Source: Neptuniibacter sp. 1_MG-2023 (GTDB taxonomy: Bacteria; Pseudomonadota; Gammaproteobacteria; Pseudomonadales; Balneatricaceae). Taken from it: a stretch of DNA of 64,000 bases. Location: positions 372,001 through 436,000 of the forward strand of contig NZ_JAUOQR010000001.1 of NCBI RefSeq assembly GCF_030547185.1. Direction: 5' to 3'. Both the position numbers and the translations under genes were made by a program. Under the pieces are notes generated by a model. The model saw only the letters and a list, made by a program, of their open reading frames with translations. It searched no databases and was not told the origin of the DNA. Each line of letters begins with the position of its first letter. The stretch's first letter is position 1. This document shows positions 17,132 through 26,798 of this stretch, piece by piece.

Positions 17132-18451
17132 CTAACTCAAACCGCCAATCTGGCGAGCCAGATAAGTCGCATAATTGTCAGTCATACCACTAATAAAATC
17201 TAATGCCCGCATATAAGCCTTATAAAGTGGGAGCTCTGGTTTGGGAGCATGTATCCCCATTAAGCTGATAATTCTTTCACTACGATAGCTAAGCTTTTCA
17301 CCTTCGAGATAATGGTTGTCATAGACCGCATGACAAAACGCTTCAAGTAGAATACCTAAAGTCGTGTAAGCTCCAACTTCAAGCTCAGCTTTCCGTGTAT
17401 CTGGAAACACGCGTTCTTTTGCTAAGGCTTTAGCGGCATAAAGACCATCACGGACATCAGGGTCTCCATCACTCAGTAATTCACCTTGATACTCACCACG
17501 CATAATCTGTTGCTGATTATCCATATAAGCCTGCACTGCAGAAGAGACCATAAACTCCATCGCCTTACCTCTTAAGGCAGAAATTTTACGCCGCGCAGAT
17601 GCTTGAGAGGTAAAAATCTCATCATCAAATGAGGTATCACCACAAAGTTGAAGAAGTATAGGTTTGATCTCATTAAAACTCAGTATATTAAGTTCTATCG
17701 CATCTTCTAGATCTACAATGGCATAACAAATATCATCAGCGGCTTCCATTAAATAAGCTAAAGGGTGACGGCACCAACGGTTTTCTCCCAAAGAGACTAG
17801 ACCTAATTCCTGCCCTAGCTTATTCAAGATTTCTAGCTCTGTTAAGTACGCACTAAACTTCCCCTTTGAGCCGGAATATTGTGCACTCCACGGATATTTA
17901 AGTAAGGCACCTAATGTTGGGTAAGTTAAACGTAAACCGCCATCAAACAGGTGATTTTCAATCCGCGTGACGACTCTAAATCCTTGAGCATTACCCTCAA
18001 ACGTCATCAGATCTAGTCGCTCCTCCTGACTTAAACTCTTGAGTAGCTCACTATCACCCCGACGCTTAAACCAATCCCTTATTGCATACTCACCCGCATG
18101 ACCAAAAGGTGGATTACCAATATCATGGGCAAGACAGGCTGACTGTACAATCATTCCAATATCATAAGCGGTCGCCCACTCGGGTAACTGATCCTGAATC
18201 TGTTCACCGACACGGATGCCTAAACTACGACCTAAACTGCCAACCTCAATAGAGTGAGTCAAACGTGTATGAATATGGTCATTCAAAGCCATCGGGTGCA
18301 CTTGTGTTTTTCGTCCTAAGCGCCGAAAAGCACTCGAGAAAATAATGCGATCTTGATCTTTATGAAAATGACTACGGCCGATCTCTTCATCTGCAAGCTC
18401 AGCATGTCCATAACGCTTAGTCGTTAATAAACGTGGCCATTGCATCTCCAT
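17132..18451 (-). CDS. dgt: dGTP triphosphohydrolase-like HD protein
   Basis: A 439-residue HD-superfamily phosphohydrolase of the Dgt type. The metal-binding His/Asp residues are visible: RLTHSIEV (His 66), CLAHDIGNPPFGHAGE (His 109, Asp 110) and a later Asp in LMEAADDICYAIVDLED. It hydrolyses dNTPs to deoxynucleoside and tripolyphosphate. The start at 18451 (MEMQWPRLL) has GGAGAG seven bases upstream; the longer frame from 18523 has no such site. Family members of this length often prefer dGTP but the specificity cannot be read from sequence. Confidence 0.85.
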   Translation of the reverse strand: MEMQWPRLLTTKRYGHAELADEEIGRSHFHKDQDRIIFSSAFRRLGRKTQVHPMALNDHIHTRLTHSIEVGSLGRSLGIRVGEQIQDQLPEWATAYDIGMIVQSACLAHDIGNPPFGHAGEYAIRDWFKRRGDSELLKSLSQEERLDLMTFEGNAQGFRVVTRIENHLFDGGLRLTYPTLGALLKYPWSAQYSGSKGKFSAYLTELEILNKLGQELGLVSLGENRWCRHPLAYLMEAADDICYAIVDLEDAIELNILSFNEIKPILLQLCGDTSFDDEIFTSQASARRKISALRGKAMEFMVSSAVQAYMDNQQQIMRGEYQGELLSDGDPDVRDGLYAAKALAKERVFPDTRKAELEVGAYTTLGILLEAFCHAVYDNHYLEGEKLSYRSERIISLMGIHAPKPELPLYKAYMRALDFISGMTDNYATYLARQIGGLS

Positions 18452-18594
18452 GCACAACTCTCCAAAAGAATTCTTAATATAAATTAGTTCGCTGCAGCCT
18501 ATTCTGTCGATCTTCAAAGACAAAACTGAAGTAGCATAATAGTATAAGACCGCTATAGAATGCCCGCTCTACTCTAATCAAGCAAGGTAGCCAA

Positions 18595-19335
18595 ATGTTC
18601 ATACCCGGGAAAGAGATACATCGTAGCTATGATGAATATGGTGCAATACGCGTCATTGATGATGGTAACAAACGCTACCTTGCATTTGGTGATACCGATG
18701 AACAAAGTTGCTGGCTTAAAAGCGAACCTTTAGTGCCCCAACATGAATATGCGCGGGCGATGTTAATTGCACTGCTAATGACCGAACCAAAACGTTGTAT
18801 CACTTTGGGCTTAGGTGCAGGTGCGCTAAATAGCTGTTTACATCATCATTACCCAGAATTAAAGCAGCAGATTGTTGAGCTACGAGCCGATGTCATACAC
18901 ACCGCTTATAAGTATTTCCAATTACCAAGAAGTAAGCGTTTAGAACTTATTAATATGGATGCTTACGACTTTTTGCATGATGAGCACAAACGCAAAGTTG
19001 ATATAATCTTTAGCGATATATATAGCGAAGAAGGCTTAGATGCTAAACAACTCTCTCCAGAGTATTTAACTGCTGCCCACTCGTTACTAAAAGAGAACGG
19101 TTGGCTGGTGCTGAATTGTTGGAAAGAGCATCAATCTAGCGATTGCTTGGATATTCTAAGAGGATTATTTACCGATATAAGAGGCTGCAGCACGAGCTGT
19201 GGCAACTGGGTTGTATTTGCCGGAAAAGCAGAAAACACACTGACCAGCAAACAGCTAAAGCAACATGCTAAAGAGCTTAATCTAAAGCTAGGTTTTTCAC
19301 TATCATCATCATTAAGCCGCCTAAAGCAGTATTAA
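18595..19335 (+). CDS. Spermidine synthase-like methyltransferase-fold protein
   Basis: A 246-residue protein with a Rossmann-like fold typical of spermidine synthases: glycine-rich motif I ITLGLGAGALNSCL, an acidic residue after the next strand (QIVELRADVI), and VDIIFSDIYSEEG in the place of the catalytic loop. The Asp-Ala/Thr-Asp-His motif of real polyamine synthases is not present in full, so aminopropyl transfer is uncertain. It is divergent from dgt with about 140 bases between. Confidence 0.7.
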   Translation: MFIPGKEIHRSYDEYGAIRVIDDGNKRYLAFGDTDEQSCWLKSEPLVPQHEYARAMLIALLMTEPKRCITLGLGAGALNSCLHHHYPELKQQIVELRADVIHTAYKYFQLPRSKRLELINMDAYDFLHDEHKRKVDIIFSDIYSEEGLDAKQLSPEYLTAAHSLLKENGWLVLNCWKEHQSSDCLDILRGLFTDIRGCSTSCGNWVVFAGKAENTLTSKQLKQHAKELNLKLGFSLSSSLSRLKQY

Positions 19336-19371
19336 ATAGAAACAAGTCGACTAGCCTCATGCCAAAACAGA

Positions 19372-20790
19372 TCAAGCCTCAGCCAATAATTGATAGATCT
19401 GTTTTGCCATAAGTTTGATTGCTTGATTAACAGCCTCATCTGGTTTTTTAGCAAAACTTAAACGCATACAGTTTCTATATTTACCTGAAGCAGAAAAAAT
19501 CACCCCAGGCGCAATACTAATCTTATGTTCTTCTAAACATTTATTGAGCTTAATAGTATCGACCTCAATAGGTAACTCAACCCACAGCAAATAACCACCC
19601 TCTGGATAACTAATACGCGTCCCTTCGGGGAAATTTCTTTCAACAAGATCAATCATCAAGTCTCGTGCCTGTTGATACTGAGCTCGCATAATTCTCATAT
19701 GGCGCTCATAGCCTCCTTGCGCAATAAACTCTGCTACAGCGGCTTGCTGGATCGGTGGATTACTCACGGTCGATACAAACTTTTTATGCAGTACCCTTTC
19801 AGTACATTGCCCAGGGGCTACCCAACCTAGCCGTAAACCATATGCCAGTGTCTTAGAGAATGAGGAGCATAAAAGTACACGGCCCTCTTCATCAAATGAT
19901 TTGATCGTCCTTGGTCGAGGTGATGCATAAAATAGATCACCATAAATATCATCCTCGATAATCGGTAGATCAAATTGCTGCGCTAAGCGTAATAAAGCTT
20001 TACGTCGATCCTCCGGCATAGTGTATCCCAAAGGGTTATTACAGGTAGGTGTTACTTGGATCGCCTTTATCGGCCATTGATCTAAAGCGAGTTCTAACGC
20101 CTCAAGACTGATACCAGTTTCGGGATGAGTTGGAATTTCTAGTGCTTTTAAGCCAAGTGCTTTAATCGCTTGCGTAGAACCATAAAAACTAGGTGAATCC
20201 GTTGCAACCACATCACCAGGGCTGGTCGTCGCTCTTAAGCTACAAACCAGCGCTTCCTGGCAACCTGATGTAATAATGATCTCATCAGGGTGAAGTTTGC
20301 ATCCGGAATCTAAGGCCAAACGAGCGATCTGTTTTCTCAATTTCTCAGAACCGCGAAGATCACAATAGTTGATAAAAGGATCTTCAGTTCTTTTCGCAGA
20401 ATCCACTAAAGCCTTTTTCAATAACTTAAGCGTCGGCGAACTGACATCAGGCATGGCTGTACCTAAGGATAAATGACCCACACCTTTCTCTGTATTTAAT
20501 AGGTGATAGACCTGCTCCCAATGTGAGACCTCTAACGGCCTTTGTGCCGGACGGCTCACCTCTGGCAATGTAGGTGTTGTTGAACGACCCAGCACGTAAT
20601 ATCCGGATTTAGGTCTTACCTCGACAAGCCCACGCTCTTCTAATCGCTGATAGGCTTCTTGAACCGTTGAAATACTAACGCTCCGTTCCTTACTTAGCGT
20701 GCGAATAGAAGGCATTTTACTGCCGACCGGATAATACCCCTGCTCAATACGCACACTTAACGCTTCCAACAACTGTTCATACAGTTTCAT
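19372..20790 (-). CDS. MocR-type GntR/aminotransferase regulator
   Basis: A 472-residue fusion of an N-terminal winged helix (about 1-75, SERSVSISTVQEAYQRLEERGLVEVRPKSGYYVL) with a fold-type I aminotransferase domain. The PLP-binding Lys is in SSFSKTLAYGLRLGW, and the phosphate and ring contacts (SGCQEAL, TPTCNNPLGYTMP, EDDIYGD) are intact. MocR proteins sense PLP adducts. A group of at least five similar sites lies upstream (20818-20956) between it and the divergent lipoprotein gene, so autoregulation is likely. It differs from PdxR and GabR contexts since no B6 or GABA genes are nearby. Confidence 0.88.
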   Translation of the reverse strand: MKLYEQLLEALSVRIEQGYYPVGSKMPSIRTLSKERSVSISTVQEAYQRLEERGLVEVRPKSGYYVLGRSTTPTLPEVSRPAQRPLEVSHWEQVYHLLNTEKGVGHLSLGTAMPDVSSPTLKLLKKALVDSAKRTEDPFINYCDLRGSEKLRKQIARLALDSGCKLHPDEIIITSGCQEALVCSLRATTSPGDVVATDSPSFYGSTQAIKALGLKALEIPTHPETGISLEALELALDQWPIKAIQVTPTCNNPLGYTMPEDRRKALLRLAQQFDLPIIEDDIYGDLFYASPRPRTIKSFDEEGRVLLCSSFSKTLAYGLRLGWVAPGQCTERVLHKKFVSTVSNPPIQQAAVAEFIAQGGYERHMRIMRAQYQQARDLMIDLVERNFPEGTRISYPEGGYLLWVELPIEVDTIKLNKCLEEHKISIAPGVIFSASGKYRNCMRLSFAKKPDEAVNQAIKLMAKQIYQLLAEA

Positions 20791-20817
20791 AGTAAAACAC
20801 CATTACACATCGCCTAA

Positions 20818-20956
20818 GTAATACAGATATAGGTTTTTTAAACATTACAGTTCTAATAAATCGCATCTGTATACAAGTAATTAAATAATTCTAGATCTGT
20901 AATGAAAAATCAACCTAATTTATTCTAAATATCGGGATAAAAACCAATCTGTAATG
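20818..20956. promoter_or_regulatory. Cluster of five CTGTAAT-like sites between MocR and lipoprotein genes
   Basis: ATCTGTAATG occurs exactly at 20895-20904 and 20947-20956 (plus), ATCTGTAT at 20865-20872 (plus), CTGTAATG at 20843-20850 (minus) and ATCTGTATTAC at 20818-20828 (minus). Plus-strand copies are 30 and 52 bases apart, about three and five helical turns. Multiple direct repeats are how MocR dimers bind. The region is otherwise AT-rich intergenic DNA. Confidence 0.6.
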
Positions 20957-20997
20957 CTAAAAAACAAGCATTGACGATTTAGATACGGAGCAGAATC

Positions 20998-21438
20998 ATG
21001 TTTAGATTTAAAAAAGGGGTATTACTTATAGTAGGAAGCTGCCTACTGAATGGTTGTGATAGTAACTACCATTTATTTGATGGTCTATCAGGCTATAAAT
21101 TTGCAACGATCAATCCTAGTCGCTTCACAATCCAATACTACGGTAATGAAGAAAGCAGCTTAAACGATGTAACCACTATGTGGCATCATAAAGCTCGGGA
21201 ACTGTGTAAAGGAGCGGCTTATGAACATGCTTTTCTGACGCCAACAAAACGCAAAAACATAAACACTTCAAACCTCAATAGTAACTTTCTACCGAAAGAT
21301 GATAATTACTACTTACTCGAGGGAGAGGTAAACTGCTTGGCGCCAAACTACGCTGAACAAACAGCTTCTAAAGAGAATAGTTTACTTAGCAAACACCTTA
21401 CCACCGATCAGTTTATAAGCGGGCGTGCCACGAATTAA
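20998..21438 (+). CDS. Hypothetical lipoprotein
   Basis: A 146-residue protein with a lipobox (LLNGC, Cys 20) after a short basic and hydrophobic leader, so it should be lipidated and sorted to the outer membrane (Asp at +2 would argue for inner-membrane retention; here residue +2 is Asp in CDSN, so inner-membrane retention is likely). The mature region contains two further Cys (LCKGAAY, EVNCLAP) that could form a disulphide. I do not recognise the family. GGAG stands eight bases before the ATG. Its 3' end overlaps the convergent zinc-ribbon gene by 57 bases. Confidence 0.7.
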   Translation: MFRFKKGVLLIVGSCLLNGCDSNYHLFDGLSGYKFATINPSRFTIQYYGNEESSLNDVTTMWHHKARELCKGAAYEHAFLTPTKRKNINTSNLNSNFLPKDDNYYLLEGEVNCLAPNYAEQTASKENSLLSKHLTTDQFISGRATN

Positions 21439-21633
21439 TACTTCACGAGCAAACAGTCGATCACATGTAGGGCAAACACAAGGGGTACTGGTGTAATCTT
21501 CATTAATCCGTTCTTTGAAGCATTTTACCAGTGCACCTTTTCCTCCCTTTCGGTAATTAAAAAGGCGCGTTCGACACTGACTGCAATACACATTAACCGT
21601 TGTTGATGGGCCCTTTTTATTTGGTTTTGCCAT
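21382..21633 (-). CDS. Small zinc-ribbon protein
   Basis: An 83-residue basic protein with two CxxC pairs: CSQCRTRLFNY near residue 17 and CPTCDRLFAR near residue 54, plus two more Cys (VKCF, TPCVC). This looks like a zinc ribbon of nucleic-acid-binding type. I do not know its function. It is convergent with the lipoprotein gene and overlaps its last 57 bases, so both reading frames are used in that stretch. Confidence 0.7.
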   Translation of the reverse strand: MAKPNKKGPSTTVNVYCSQCRTRLFNYRKGGKGALVKCFKERINEDYTSTPCVCPTCDRLFAREVLIRGTPAYKLIGGKVFAK

Positions 21634-21914
21634 AATCGAAAAATTTACCTCTCAACCAAAATAGATAAAAAGCAAACTACATGTCCACTTTTAACCTTGT
21701 AAGCAATCAGCTTACACTTTGAGCTTCCTGACAGAAGAACTCAAACGAGTCTCTAGTTTAAACATCTCATTGATTGCCTTTATACACTTAGATAAGGAGC
21801 CCTAATCACTCACTTAAAGTGATTTATGCAATCACAAAAATTTCCCTACCCAGAACAAAGAATAAACGGTAGATTTAGCGTCTATATGTATAAATAAAAA
21901 CTAATGGACCTCTT

Positions 21915-22481
21915 ATGTTTAAAAAGATTTTGCTAACCATCCTTTTACCTATCTTATTGATCTCACCTGCATTCGCCGAAGGTGACAATCCTAAGGTTAT
22001 TATGCAAACCAATTTAGGTAATATAACCATTGAGCTATTTCCTAATGAGTCTCCTGAAACGGTCGCAAACTTCCTAAACTATGTGGATAGTGGCTATTAC
22101 GAAGGCACGATTTTTCACCGTGTTATCGCAGGGTTTATGATTCAAGGTGGCGGTTTTACACAAGATATGGAAAAGAAGGAGACCCAAGAAGCGGTCAAGA
22201 ATGAGTCTAAAAATGGCCTAAGCAACACCACCGGAACCATTGCGATGGCACGTACAAACTACCCTCATAGCGCAACTTCCCAATTTTTTATAAACACAGT
22301 CAACAATAGAAATTTAGATGCAAGAGGCAACCGCTTTGGCTATACCGTTTTTGGTAAAGTAACCGATGGTATGGACTTAGCGATTCAAATAAGTCGTGCA
22401 CCTAGAACAGAAAAAAGCGGCCACAGAGACGTACCAAAAACACCTATTATAATAGAAAAAATAAGCCGCATCAGCGAATAA
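21915..22481 (+). CDS. ppiA: Periplasmic cyclophilin-type peptidyl-prolyl isomerase
   Basis: A 188-residue protein with a signal peptide (ILLTILLPILLISPAFA) followed by a complete cyclophilin domain: TIFHRVIAGFMIQGG holds the catalytic Arg/Phe, IAMARTNYPHSATSQFFIN the hydrophobic pocket, and YTVFGKVTDGMD the end of the fold. It catalyses proline isomerisation in the periplasm. The gene stands alone; 280 bases upstream (21634-21914) have no recognisable gene. The symbol is by similarity to E. coli PpiA. Confidence 0.88.
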   Translation: MFKKILLTILLPILLISPAFAEGDNPKVIMQTNLGNITIELFPNESPETVANFLNYVDSGYYEGTIFHRVIAGFMIQGGGFTQDMEKKETQEAVKNESKNGLSNTTGTIAMARTNYPHSATSQFFINTVNNRNLDARGNRFGYTVFGKVTDGMDLAIQISRAPRTEKSGHRDVPKTPIIIEKISRISE

Positions 22482-22492
22482 ACAAGCGCTGT

Positions 22493-22561
22493 ATTGAGTC
22501 TTACTAAGATCCTATGCTTTCGCTTATTCTGATAGCAGATTTTTTTATAGTAAGACTCAAT
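22493..22561. repeat. Inverted repeat with 14-bp arms between convergent genes
   Basis: ATTGAGTCTTACTA (22493-22506) is repeated exactly in inverse orientation at 22548-22561, with 41 bases between. A run of seven T lies just inside the right arm. It sits between ppiA and the copper ATPase, which converge, so it may work as a shared transcription end; the unusually long loop is not that of a standard terminator. Confidence 0.6.
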
Positions 22562-22580
22562 CCCCTTTAGCTATCTAGCT

Positions 22581-24818
22581 TTAACCATCTATCTTAAGCC
22601 ACCTAAGTCGATTGGCATTACTGACAACGGTAATGGACGACATCGCCATCGCAGCTCCAGCAATCGCCGGATTTAATAACACTCCGATAAAAGGAAATAG
22701 CACGCCTGCAGCGATAGGAATCGCTACCGCATTGTAAACAAACGCACCAAACAAATTCTGTTTGATATTTTTCACTGTGGCTTTAGAGATTGACATCGCT
22801 TTAGAGACACTCGATATAGACCCAGAAATCAACGTTACATCCGCGCTCGCAATCGCTATATCAGACCCAGTACCAATCGCATAGCCCAAATCAGCTTGAG
22901 CTAATGCAGGAGCATCATTAACACCATCTCCAACCATAGCAACAACCTCTCCCTGTGCTTGAAGGTCTTTAATAACCTCCTGCTTTTGCTCAGGTTTAAC
23001 ATCTGCAATCACTCGCTCGATTCCCACTTCGAGAGCAATAGCTTCTGCCGTAAGTTGGTTATCCCCTGATAATAGAATGATATTCAGCCCTGCTTTTTTT
23101 AGCTTTTCGATAGCCGATTTGGAATCACTTTTGACCTGATCAGCAATAGCCAATAAAGCGATCAACTCCTTATCACAAGCAACATATACTAAGGATTTCG
23201 CTTCTGATGCCCATTGTTTAGCTTGAGGTAAAACCTCCTCACAACGAACACCCTGCTCAGCCATAAGAGCGGCATTCCCCATAACCCAATGCTTATCCGC
23301 TACACAAGCAGAAAGCCCTAATCCAGAGAGGCTTTCAAACGATTCAACACTGAGGTTTTCACCACCATGATCTAACGTCATTTGCATATGAGTACATATG
23401 GCTGCGGCAAGAGGATGTTCAGAGCGAGACTGTATCGCTAAAATTGCTCGATGGACTTGGCTAATATTTCGACTGTCACAAATATACTCTTGATCAGTAA
23501 CTACAGGCTTACCTTCTGTCACTGTACCTGTTTTATCAAATACGACCGTTGTTACTCGTTCAGCCAATTGCAACGCATCTGCATTTCGAATCAAGACACC
23601 TTCACTCGCTGCCCGTCCTACCGCCACCATGACCGACATAGGTGTTGCTAATCCCAAAGCGCAAGGACAAGCAATAATCAAAACGGTCATCATCGTAATG
23701 ACAGCGTAGGTGAATTGAGGCTCAGGACCAATAACAAACCAAATAGACGCCGTTAAAACAGAAATAAACATTACACAAGGGACAAAAACAGAAGCAATCT
23801 TATCCGCCAATTTACCAATATCAGGCTTACAGTTTTGTGCATCTCTGACTGATTCAATAATTTGTGCCAATACTGTTTGAGAACCCACCTGCTCAACTTG
23901 CATAAGCAGACTACCTGAACCATTCAGAGTCCCTCCTACCAACATCTCACCTTGTACTTTATGTACAGGTTCTGACTCACCCGTTAGCATCGACTCATCG
24001 ATGTAGCTGTCACCCGATACAACTACGCCATCAACAGGAATGCTCTCACCGGGACGCACTCGCACTAAATCTTGTAACGAGAGTAATTCAATGGCGACCT
24101 CTTGCTCATCATCACCACGTATCCGTAATGCAGTACTCGGTTGAAGCTGCATTAAACTACGCACAGCATCACCGGTTTTCTTTCTCGCTTTTGCTTCGAG
24201 CGCTTGCCCTAATAAGATAAACCCCAAAATCATCACTGAAGCTTCGTAATAAAGATGGGTCGCAGGTTCAGGAAGAACCACGCCAAACAGGGAGACTAAA
24301 ACAATACCTGTGGAATAAAACCAAGCCGCACCTGTTCCCAGTGCGATTAAACTATCCATATTAAAATTTAACTTAAGTGCAGACCGCCAAGCACCTTTAT
24401 AAATATGGCTTGCACAGACAAACATGATAACAAGTGATAATAAGCCGGTGATAACACCCAACAAAATCCCACTGGTTTGATTAATAGGTGGCACCCACCC
24501 AAGCCACATCTGAACCATTAACAAAGCCCCAAAACCTAAGGCAACAAGGCTACGTATCAACGTTGTTCGGTAATGCTGCTGCTCAGCTAGCTGAACTTTC
24601 TCTAAACTATCCGTGTCCGTTATCTCTATCGCACCATAACCAATCTCCTCTACCGTGCTGATGATCTGCTCAACAGGTTCCATAGAAGAAACCGTTAAAC
24701 TACGATCCGCAAAATTCACCGAAAAGTCATCGATCACTCTGCTCGCAGTTAAACCCTTTTCCAGAGAACGGACGCAGCCAGCACATTTAACACCTTGTAA
24801 CGAGAAGCGGTATATCAT
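22581..24818 (-). CDS. copA: Copper-exporting P1B-type ATPase
   Basis: A 745-residue P-type ATPase with one N-terminal heavy-metal domain (GVKCAGC, Cys 12 and Cys 15), eight predicted spans, the [10 protein letters not shown] motif in span 6, [10 protein letters not shown] phosphorylation site, SEHPLAAAI for nucleotide binding and [10 protein letters not shown] hinge. The CPC and downstream residues place it with Cu(I) exporters. The ATG at 24818 is preferred over an in-frame TTG at 24830. The metal domain reads KCAGC instead of the usual TCAxC. No CueR-type regulator or chaperone gene is adjacent. Confidence 0.9.
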   Translation of the reverse strand: MIYRFSLQGVKCAGCVRSLEKGLTASRVIDDFSVNFADRSLTVSSMEPVEQIISTVEEIGYGAIEITDTDSLEKVQLAEQQHYRTTLIRSLVALGFGALLMVQMWLGWVPPINQTSGILLGVITGLLSLVIMFVCASHIYKGAWRSALKLNFNMDSLIALGTGAAWFYSTGIVLVSLFGVVLPEPATHLYYEASVMILGFILLGQALEAKARKKTGDAVRSLMQLQPSTALRIRGDDEQEVAIELLSLQDLVRVRPGESIPVDGVVVSGDSYIDESMLTGESEPVHKVQGEMLVGGTLNGSGSLLMQVEQVGSQTVLAQIIESVRDAQNCKPDIGKLADKIASVFVPCVMFISVLTASIWFVIGPEPQFTYAVITMMTVLIIACPCALGLATPMSVMVAVGRAASEGVLIRNADALQLAERVTTVVFDKTGTVTEGKPVVTDQEYICDSRNISQVHRAILAIQSRSEHPLAAAICTHMQMTLDHGGENLSVESFESLSGLGLSACVADKHWVMGNAALMAEQGVRCEEVLPQAKQWASEAKSLVYVACDKELIALLAIADQVKSDSKSAIEKLKKAGLNIILLSGDNQLTAEAIALEVGIERVIADVKPEQKQEVIKDLQAQGEVVAMVGDGVNDAPALAQADLGYAIGTGSDIAIASADVTLISGSISSVSKAMSISKATVKNIKQNLFGAFVYNAVAIPIAAGVLFPFIGVLLNPAIAGAAMAMSSITVVSNANRLRWLKIDG

Positions 24819-24853
24819 GATGGTATCCAATAAATAGAAACTAAATAGAAGAA

Positions 24854-24879
24854 CTAACCACTCAAAACTAAGTGATTAG
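24854..24879 (-). terminator. Weak terminator behind the thioesterase gene
   Basis: CTAATCACT and AGTGGTTAG (minus strand) pair with one G-T around an 8-base loop, followed by TTCTTCT. It would separate the thioesterase from copA. Confidence 0.45.
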
Positions 24880-24920
24880 TTTGTATTAAAGGACAAGACT
24901 AGATAGGAATATTATTTGTA

Positions 24921-25385
24921 TTAACGTCTTTTTTCTAAAGCAACATAACTACCCGTCAAACGCATAGCGATCTTATCATCCTGCTTAATGTCGATAATAA
25001 GATCCATTCTAGCGCGTCCTTTCTCTAACATTTTCTGATAAAACAGGCTAACAGCCCCCTCATCAGGCAAAGAGGTACTTGCTGTAAAATCGGTGGTAAT
25101 CGGCAGAAAATACTCTATATGGCTATCACGGATGACAACATCATCATTCCGCCCCTGAGACTTGAGATAAAGTGTAACGATGCTCCAACCACACAAGGTG
25201 GCGACCGTTGCTAAAGATCCACCAAAACCTGTGCCTTTATCATTCACATTAGGTGCGAGGGAGGCCTTCATCTCTAGCCTTGTCCCATCCCATTTGAGAG
25301 GAAAAAGTCCCAAATGATTAATCAATGGAATTTGTCCCTTCAACTTAACAAGGAACTCTTCTGCTATTTGATTATAATCTGTCAA
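24921..25385 (-). CDS. YiiD-type putative thioesterase (hotdog fold)
   Basis: A 154-residue protein with the hotdog pattern of the YiiD C-terminal domain: LAPNVNDKGTGFGGSLATVA is the helix-turn with the catalytic region, and VIRDSHIEYFLPITTDF the following strand. Substrate is unknown; acyl-CoA or acyl-ACP are the usual family substrates. No ATG occurs near the 5' end; the frame starts best at a TTG (25385) with AAAGG upstream. It lies 18 bases after the nitroreductase gene on the same strand. Confidence 0.75.
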   Translation of the reverse strand: MTDYNQIAEEFLVKLKGQIPLINHLGLFPLKWDGTRLEMKASLAPNVNDKGTGFGGSLATVATLCGWSIVTLYLKSQGRNDDVVIRDSHIEYFLPITTDFTASTSLPDEGAVSLFYQKMLEKGRARMDLIIDIKQDDKIAMRLTGSYVALEKRR

Positions 25386-25403
25386 AAACGGCTGCCTTTC
25401 ACT

Positions 25404-25961
25404 TTACCCATGCCAATCAGTGGCATAAGTTTCCTGATCATGTTGAGGTGGATTACGTAATTTTTTAGCTGTACCTAAATAGATGTAACCAATAATCGTT
25501 TCTTCTTCTTTGACACCTAATCCTGATTTTACAAGCGGATGATAAGCCATCTCACCGGTACGCCACATTGCTCCAACACCTTGGGCATGGGCCGCTAAAA
25601 TAATATTTTGTGCTGCACATCCTGCCGAAACCTCTTGTTCAAGCTGAGGAACTTTAGGGTGATCACATACCGCCGCTATGACGACAATCAAAGTAGGTGC
25701 ACGCAACGGCATCTTACGTGTTTTCTCTTGACGCTCTGGCGCCAACTCAGAGTTGTCAGCTAAAGCCGCTTGTAAAAATAATTCGCCCAAACGTTCACGA
25801 GAAGACCCTGTGATTGTTAAAAAACGCCAAGGTCTAATCGCTCCATGATCCGGTGCTCTAAGCGCCGCTTGGTAGATATTATCGAGCTGCGCTTTAGTTG
25901 GCCCTGGCTCAGCCAAGGCGGGACAAGATACACGGTTATGTAAGAGTTCTAATGCATCCAT
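25404..25961 (-). CDS. Nitroreductase family protein (YdjA-like)
   Basis: A 185-residue FMN-dependent oxidoreductase of the short YdjA type: ALRAPDHGAIRPWRFLTI is the FMN-binding start, and GAMWRTGEMAYHPLVKSGLG the dimer and flavin segment. The physiological substrate is not evident. It follows queF by 12 bases and is probably in the same transcript. Confidence 0.85.
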   Translation of the reverse strand: MDALELLHNRVSCPALAEPGPTKAQLDNIYQAALRAPDHGAIRPWRFLTITGSSRERLGELFLQAALADNSELAPERQEKTRKMPLRAPTLIVVIAAVCDHPKVPQLEQEVSAGCAAQNIILAAHAQGVGAMWRTGEMAYHPLVKSGLGVKEEETIIGYIYLGTAKKLRNPPQHDQETYATDWHG

Positions 25962-25973
25962 AAACAGCTCCAG

Positions 25974-26798
25974 TTATTGTCGACTTAAACGTAGATTATC
26001 GATATCTTCCATTTCACTACTTCTGAATGGGTTTATATCCAATCCACCACGGCGCACATAACGAGCATAAACGTTTAAACTATCTGGTTTGCAACGCTCC
26101 CAGATATGCATAAAGATATTTTCTACACACTGTTCATGGAAATCACCATGTTCACGATAGGAAATTATATATTTAAGTAAACCCTCTCGATCAATCTCCT
26201 TACCAGAGTAGCTTATACCTAAAGTTGCCCAATCTGGCTGCCCTGTTACAGGACAGTTAGATTTTAAGAGATGGCTATATAGAACCTCTTCAACCTGATC
26301 TTCACAAGTAAATAGAAGCTCGGGATCTGGTGTGTATTGTGTAATCTCAACATCTTGGTTATCAATACAGAAGCCGGTAAATTGGCCAAACTCTGGCGCC
26401 TGATCAGGATGATAGATCCTTACATTAACTCGTCCTCCCGCCGCTTCAGAAAGGTCTTTAATCAATAAGGCCTCAACCTCTTTCTGCGATTCAAACTTAC
26501 TCAAATTCAGTGAATTTAAATAAAGCTTAAAGGATTTAGATTCAATAATATTTTTACTATCAGCAAACACGCGGAATTCAGCAAGACGAACCTCCGGCTT
26601 TCCTCGCTGATTTATCCAAGAAAGCTCATAAGCATTCCAAATATCGACCCCTTTAAAGGGTAACGTACTGCGATCAACGCCCTGTTCTTTCCAATTTAGG
26701 TCACGTGCTATTGGATATAATATTGAGGGATCGTAACTATTAATATACTCAGTGTCTTGGCCAAGCGGCGAGTTTTTTACATCATCATTTGTATTCAT
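25974..26798 (-). CDS. queF: NADPH-dependent 7-cyano-7-deazaguanine reductase
   Basis: A 274-residue long-form (YqcD-like) QueF. It reduces preQ0 to preQ1 in queuosine synthesis. The active-site Cys is in KSNCPVTGQPDWATL and the conserved ESKSFKLYLNS and EHGDFHEQCVENI segments are present. Its ATG overlaps the stop of the ABC permease gene (TAATG), so it is cotranscribed with the ABC-2 transporter. Confidence 0.93.
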   Translation of the reverse strand: MNTNDDVKNSPLGQDTEYINSYDPSILYPIARDLNWKEQGVDRSTLPFKGVDIWNAYELSWINQRGKPEVRLAEFRVFADSKNIIESKSFKLYLNSLNLSKFESQKEVEALLIKDLSEAAGGRVNVRIYHPDQAPEFGQFTGFCIDNQDVEITQYTPDPELLFTCEDQVEEVLYSHLLKSNCPVTGQPDWATLGISYSGKEIDREGLLKYIISYREHGDFHEQCVENIFMHIWERCKPDSLNVYARYVRRGGLDINPFRSSEMEDIDNLRLSRQ

